Origin: an uncultured Collinsella sp.
GTDB lineage: Bacteria > Actinomycetota > Coriobacteriia > Coriobacteriales > Coriobacteriaceae
Assembly (NCBI GenBank): GCA_958421035.1
Contig: CATZKS010000049.1
Coordinates: 1 to 14,522 of the forward strand
DNA length: 14,522 nt
Direction of reading: 5' to 3'
Made by a program: the position numbers and the translations under genes. Below the pieces are notes generated by a model. It did not search any database, had not been told where the DNA came from, and was given only the letters and a program-made list of their open reading frames with translations. Position 1 is the first letter of the stretch. Each line of letters begins with the position of its first letter. Below are positions 12,563 through 14,522 of this stretch, piece after piece.

Positions 12563-13555
12563 CTAGTAATCGAGCTTCCACATGTAGCGGCGCGTCATGT
12601 AGTCCTTGTGGGTGACGGCAGAGAGCGCGCGCATATACACGTTGTTGAGGATCGGGGCAAAGATCAGGTGGTTGAAGTATTCGCTCACGCTGTCCTTGAT
12701 GTCGTTGAGGCCGAGCTCCTTGGCGTCGAGCTGATAGACGCGCTCGCCACCGTACTGGTTGACGAAGCGGATGCCGCGCTCGTCGTTGCAGCGGCTGCGG
12801 CCGACGCTGATGAGCTGGAACAGCGAGGTGCGCTTGTCCAGGATCTCGAAGGGACCATGGAAGAAGTCGCAGGTGTTGATGGTGCAAGAGTCGATCTGCA
12901 GCATCTCCTGCACGTTGCAGATGCTAAAGACGTAGGCGGCACCAAAGAGCGGACCCTGAGCCATCACGTTGATGCAGGGCTTGTCGGCGTTCTGCTCGGC
13001 CCACTTGGCAGCGAGCGGACGAGTGTACTCGACGGCCTTGCGATAGATGGGGTCAACCAAGTCGAACGCGGCCATAGCGGTCTCGTACTCGGCATAGCCC
13101 TCGGTCTGCTGCGTGAGCTCCATGGCGATCATGGTCACGACGGCGGAGTTGGTGCGGCCCATGCAGGACTCGTCGACGGCCAGGCTGTCGTACTGGATCT
13201 TGTAGTCGCAGACCTCGGTGAGGCCGGACTCGTCAACATAGATGGCGATGGTGCTGGCACCGTGGTCCTTGGCGACCTGGGCGGCGACGATGGTCTCCTT
13301 GGTGCCGCGCATGGACACGACGACGGCCAGGGTGTTCTCGTTGACATAGGCCGGGGTGGCGTGCACGAACTCGTTGCTGGTGTAGCTGGAGCTCACGACC
13401 TGCGTGGCCTCGTGCTCCATAAAGTACTGGGCAGGATAGTTGCCGCCGTTGGATCCGCCAGCGCCAATCCACACGACGCGCTTGATGCCGCCCTTGTCTG
13501 CCTTGTCAGCCAAAACCTGGGAGACGACATCCTTAACCTGTTCCTGAGTAGTCAT
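12563..13555 (-). CDS. SIS-domain deglycase-like protein (SIS3)
   Basis: 330 residues. The ATG at 13555 has AAAGG about 10 nt upstream. The fold matches SIS1 and SIS2: VVWIGAGGSNGGNYPAQYF (27-45), Glu217 in QEMLQ, His233 in DFFHGPFE (16 residues apart, as in FraB), and a C-terminus RRYMWKLDY nearly identical to that of SIS2. It differs in two ways: the first loop has GAGGS without the Cys of the other two, and the second loop reads SMRGTKE, one residue shorter than SHSGNTQE or SLGGSTPE. Since these loops grip the phosphate and sugar, a different substrate is likely. It diverges from GntR3 across a region with three GCATACAA sites. It has no PTS genes of its own here, so it may share the operon's transporter. 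Confidence 0.87.
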   Translation of the reverse strand: MTTQEQVKDVVSQVLADKADKGGIKRVVWIGAGGSNGGNYPAQYFMEHEATQVVSSSYTSNEFVHATPAYVNENTLAVVVSMRGTKETIVAAQVAKDHGASTIAIYVDESGLTEVCDYKIQYDSLAVDESCMGRTNSAVVTMIAMELTQQTEGYAEYETAMAAFDLVDPIYRKAVEYTRPLAAKWAEQNADKPCINVMAQGPLFGAAYVFSICNVQEMLQIDSCTINTCDFFHGPFEILDKRTSLFQLISVGRSRCNDERGIRFVNQYGGERVYQLDAKELGLNDIKDSVSEYFNHLIFAPILNNVYMRALSAVTHKDYMTRRYMWKLDY

Positions 13556-13593
13556 CGTGCATCAGCCTTTCTTCTCGTTTGATGCTCTCGATG

Positions 13594-13749
13594 GCATACA
13601 AGTTACATACATGTTTTGGTTATGTCGACTAGTTGTATGCTATATTTGACTTAGAAATTCTGCTGCTAAGGTTTTCGATTACTCGTTACCAGCGATTTTA
13701 TTGTTGTGTTGAATACATGCTTGCTTAGTTAAGCATACAAGTTAGATAT
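13594..13749. promoter_or_regulatory. Divergent promoter region with three GCATACAA operator candidates
   Basis: GCATACAA occurs at 13594-13601 and 13733-13740 on the plus strand and at 13633-13640 on the minus strand. The outer two extend to the same 12-mer, GCATACAAGTTA. The right copy overlaps an inverted repeat TGCTTA-GT-TAAGCA (13722-13735). The 205-bp gap is AT-rich and must hold promoters for SIS3 (minus) and GntR3 (plus); I cannot place either -10/-35 pair with confidence. GntR3 is the likely binder. Confidence 0.55.
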
Positions 13750-13760
13750 AGGTTGGCAAT

Positions 13761-14483
13761 ATGAGCGTCTCATCTAAAAAGAAACTGAGCCAATACGAAC
13801 GCTTGGCGGGCACGCTTCGCGACCGCATCGCCGCCGGCATCTACGCACGCGGAGACAAGCTGCCGTCCGAGATGGAACTCATGGACGAATCGGGCCTGTC
13901 GCGCAGCACCGTGCGCCACGCCCTTAAGGTGCTCGTTGATGAGGGCCTGGTGCGCACCGAGCGCGGGCGTGGCGCCTTTGTGGCCGACACGCCCGCGCTC
14001 CACGAGAACAACCTGGTGTTTTCGAGCTATACCAAGCAGGTCGAAGGCCAGGGCATGAAGCCCACCACGCGCACCGTGGACTCGGGCTTTGCCAAGGCGG
14101 CCGGCAGCATAGCCAAGTTCTTTGACGCCGCCGTGGGCAGCAAACTCGTCAAACTTGTCCGCCTGCGCTACCTGGACGACGCGCCGCTGTGCTTGGAGAC
14201 CACCTACCTGCCGCCAAGCTTCGAGACGCTCATCGATCGCGATATTAACGGTTCGCTCTACGCCACGCTGCGACAGGAGTTCCATCGCGCGCCGGCACAG
14301 GGGCATAAGACCTTTGAGGTGTGCTATGCCTCGCAAAACGAGGCGTTTTTGCTCAACGTTGAGCGCGGGCAGGCGCTGATCCTGATCACCGACTACGTCT
14401 ACGACACCGACGGCCGCCCGCTCCACGTCTCCAAGCGCATCCAGCGCACCGACCGCGCCAAATACACCGAGCCCATCGGCTAG
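13761..14483 (+). CDS. GntR/HutC-family (UTRA) transcriptional regulator, GntR3
   Basis: 240 residues, the only gene here on the plus strand. The winged helix-turn-helix (about residues 9-75) has KLPSEMELMDESGLSRSTVRHAL and RGRGAFV. The UTRA domain (about 84-235) includes LCLETTYLPPSFETLI and ends in SKRIQRTDRAKYTEPIG, clearly unlike the VGSRYV ends of GntR1 and GntR2, so it probably senses another ligand. The ATG at 13761 has only a weak AGG about 8 nt upstream, hinting at low expression. The divergent layout with SIS3 and the shared GCATACAA sites between them point to autoregulation and control of SIS3. The stop codon is 39 nt from the window end, where I see nothing further. Confidence 0.92.
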   Translation: MSVSSKKKLSQYERLAGTLRDRIAAGIYARGDKLPSEMELMDESGLSRSTVRHALKVLVDEGLVRTERGRGAFVADTPALHENNLVFSSYTKQVEGQGMKPTTRTVDSGFAKAAGSIAKFFDAAVGSKLVKLVRLRYLDDAPLCLETTYLPPSFETLIDRDINGSLYATLRQEFHRAPAQGHKTFEVCYASQNEAFLLNVERGQALILITDYVYDTDGRPLHVSKRIQRTDRAKYTEPIG

Positions 14484-14522
14484 CGCACCAAACGAGGCAA
14501 ACTGTACCTAATGAACGTTTTA

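Overview
The window looks like accessory metabolism from a high-GC actinobacterium of the gut-associated Coriobacteriia, most likely Collinsella. This is judged from codon and base use, strong AGGAGG-type ribosome sites, the mix of protein families and several intergenic repeats of a type I associate with that genus. I could not run a search, so the genus is an inference. All genes but the last are on the minus strand, so they are transcribed from right to left.

Reading from the right: a GntR/UTRA regulator (13761-14483, plus strand) diverges from a FrlB-type SIS-domain deglycase (12563-13555, 'SIS3'). A repeat-rich gap follows, then a DMT/EamA permease (11122-12204). Next is a mannose-family PTS operon: fused EIIAB (10015-10938), EIIC (9184-9978), EIID (8337-9170) and a second FrlB-type deglycase (7155-8138, 'SIS2'), closed by a textbook intrinsic terminator (7089-7120). 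After it come a beta-phosphoglucomutase-like HAD phosphatase (6366-6995), a YitT/DUF2179 membrane protein (5004-6011), a second GntR/UTRA regulator (4065-4784), recQ (1788-3767) with a third GntR/UTRA regulator directly behind it (1030-1785), and a third FrlB-type deglycase that runs off the left edge (1-885, 'SIS1').

The unifying theme is three divergent members of the fructoselysine/fructose-asparagine-6-phosphate deglycase family. All keep a Glu and a His 16 residues apart, matching the catalytic pair reported for Salmonella FraB. They sit with one mannose-type PTS and three GntR/UTRA regulators. The simplest model is that the PTS imports and phosphorylates an Amadori compound (glycated lysine or another glycated amino acid), and the SIS enzymes split the phosphorylated product to a sugar phosphate and a free amino acid. 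Human gut Collinsella intestinalis has been reported to consume epsilon-fructoselysine, which fits, but the substrates here are not proven by sequence.

The promoters carry three different candidate operator types. ACGT-N5-ACGT occurs at the GntR2, PTS and EamA promoters, all 33-52 bp before the start codon. Tandem TTGTTCTATG-like decamers flank the SIS1 promoter. Three copies of GCATACAA lie between SIS3 and GntR3. The intergenic gaps also hold several hairpin-forming repeats, two of which recur within the window.
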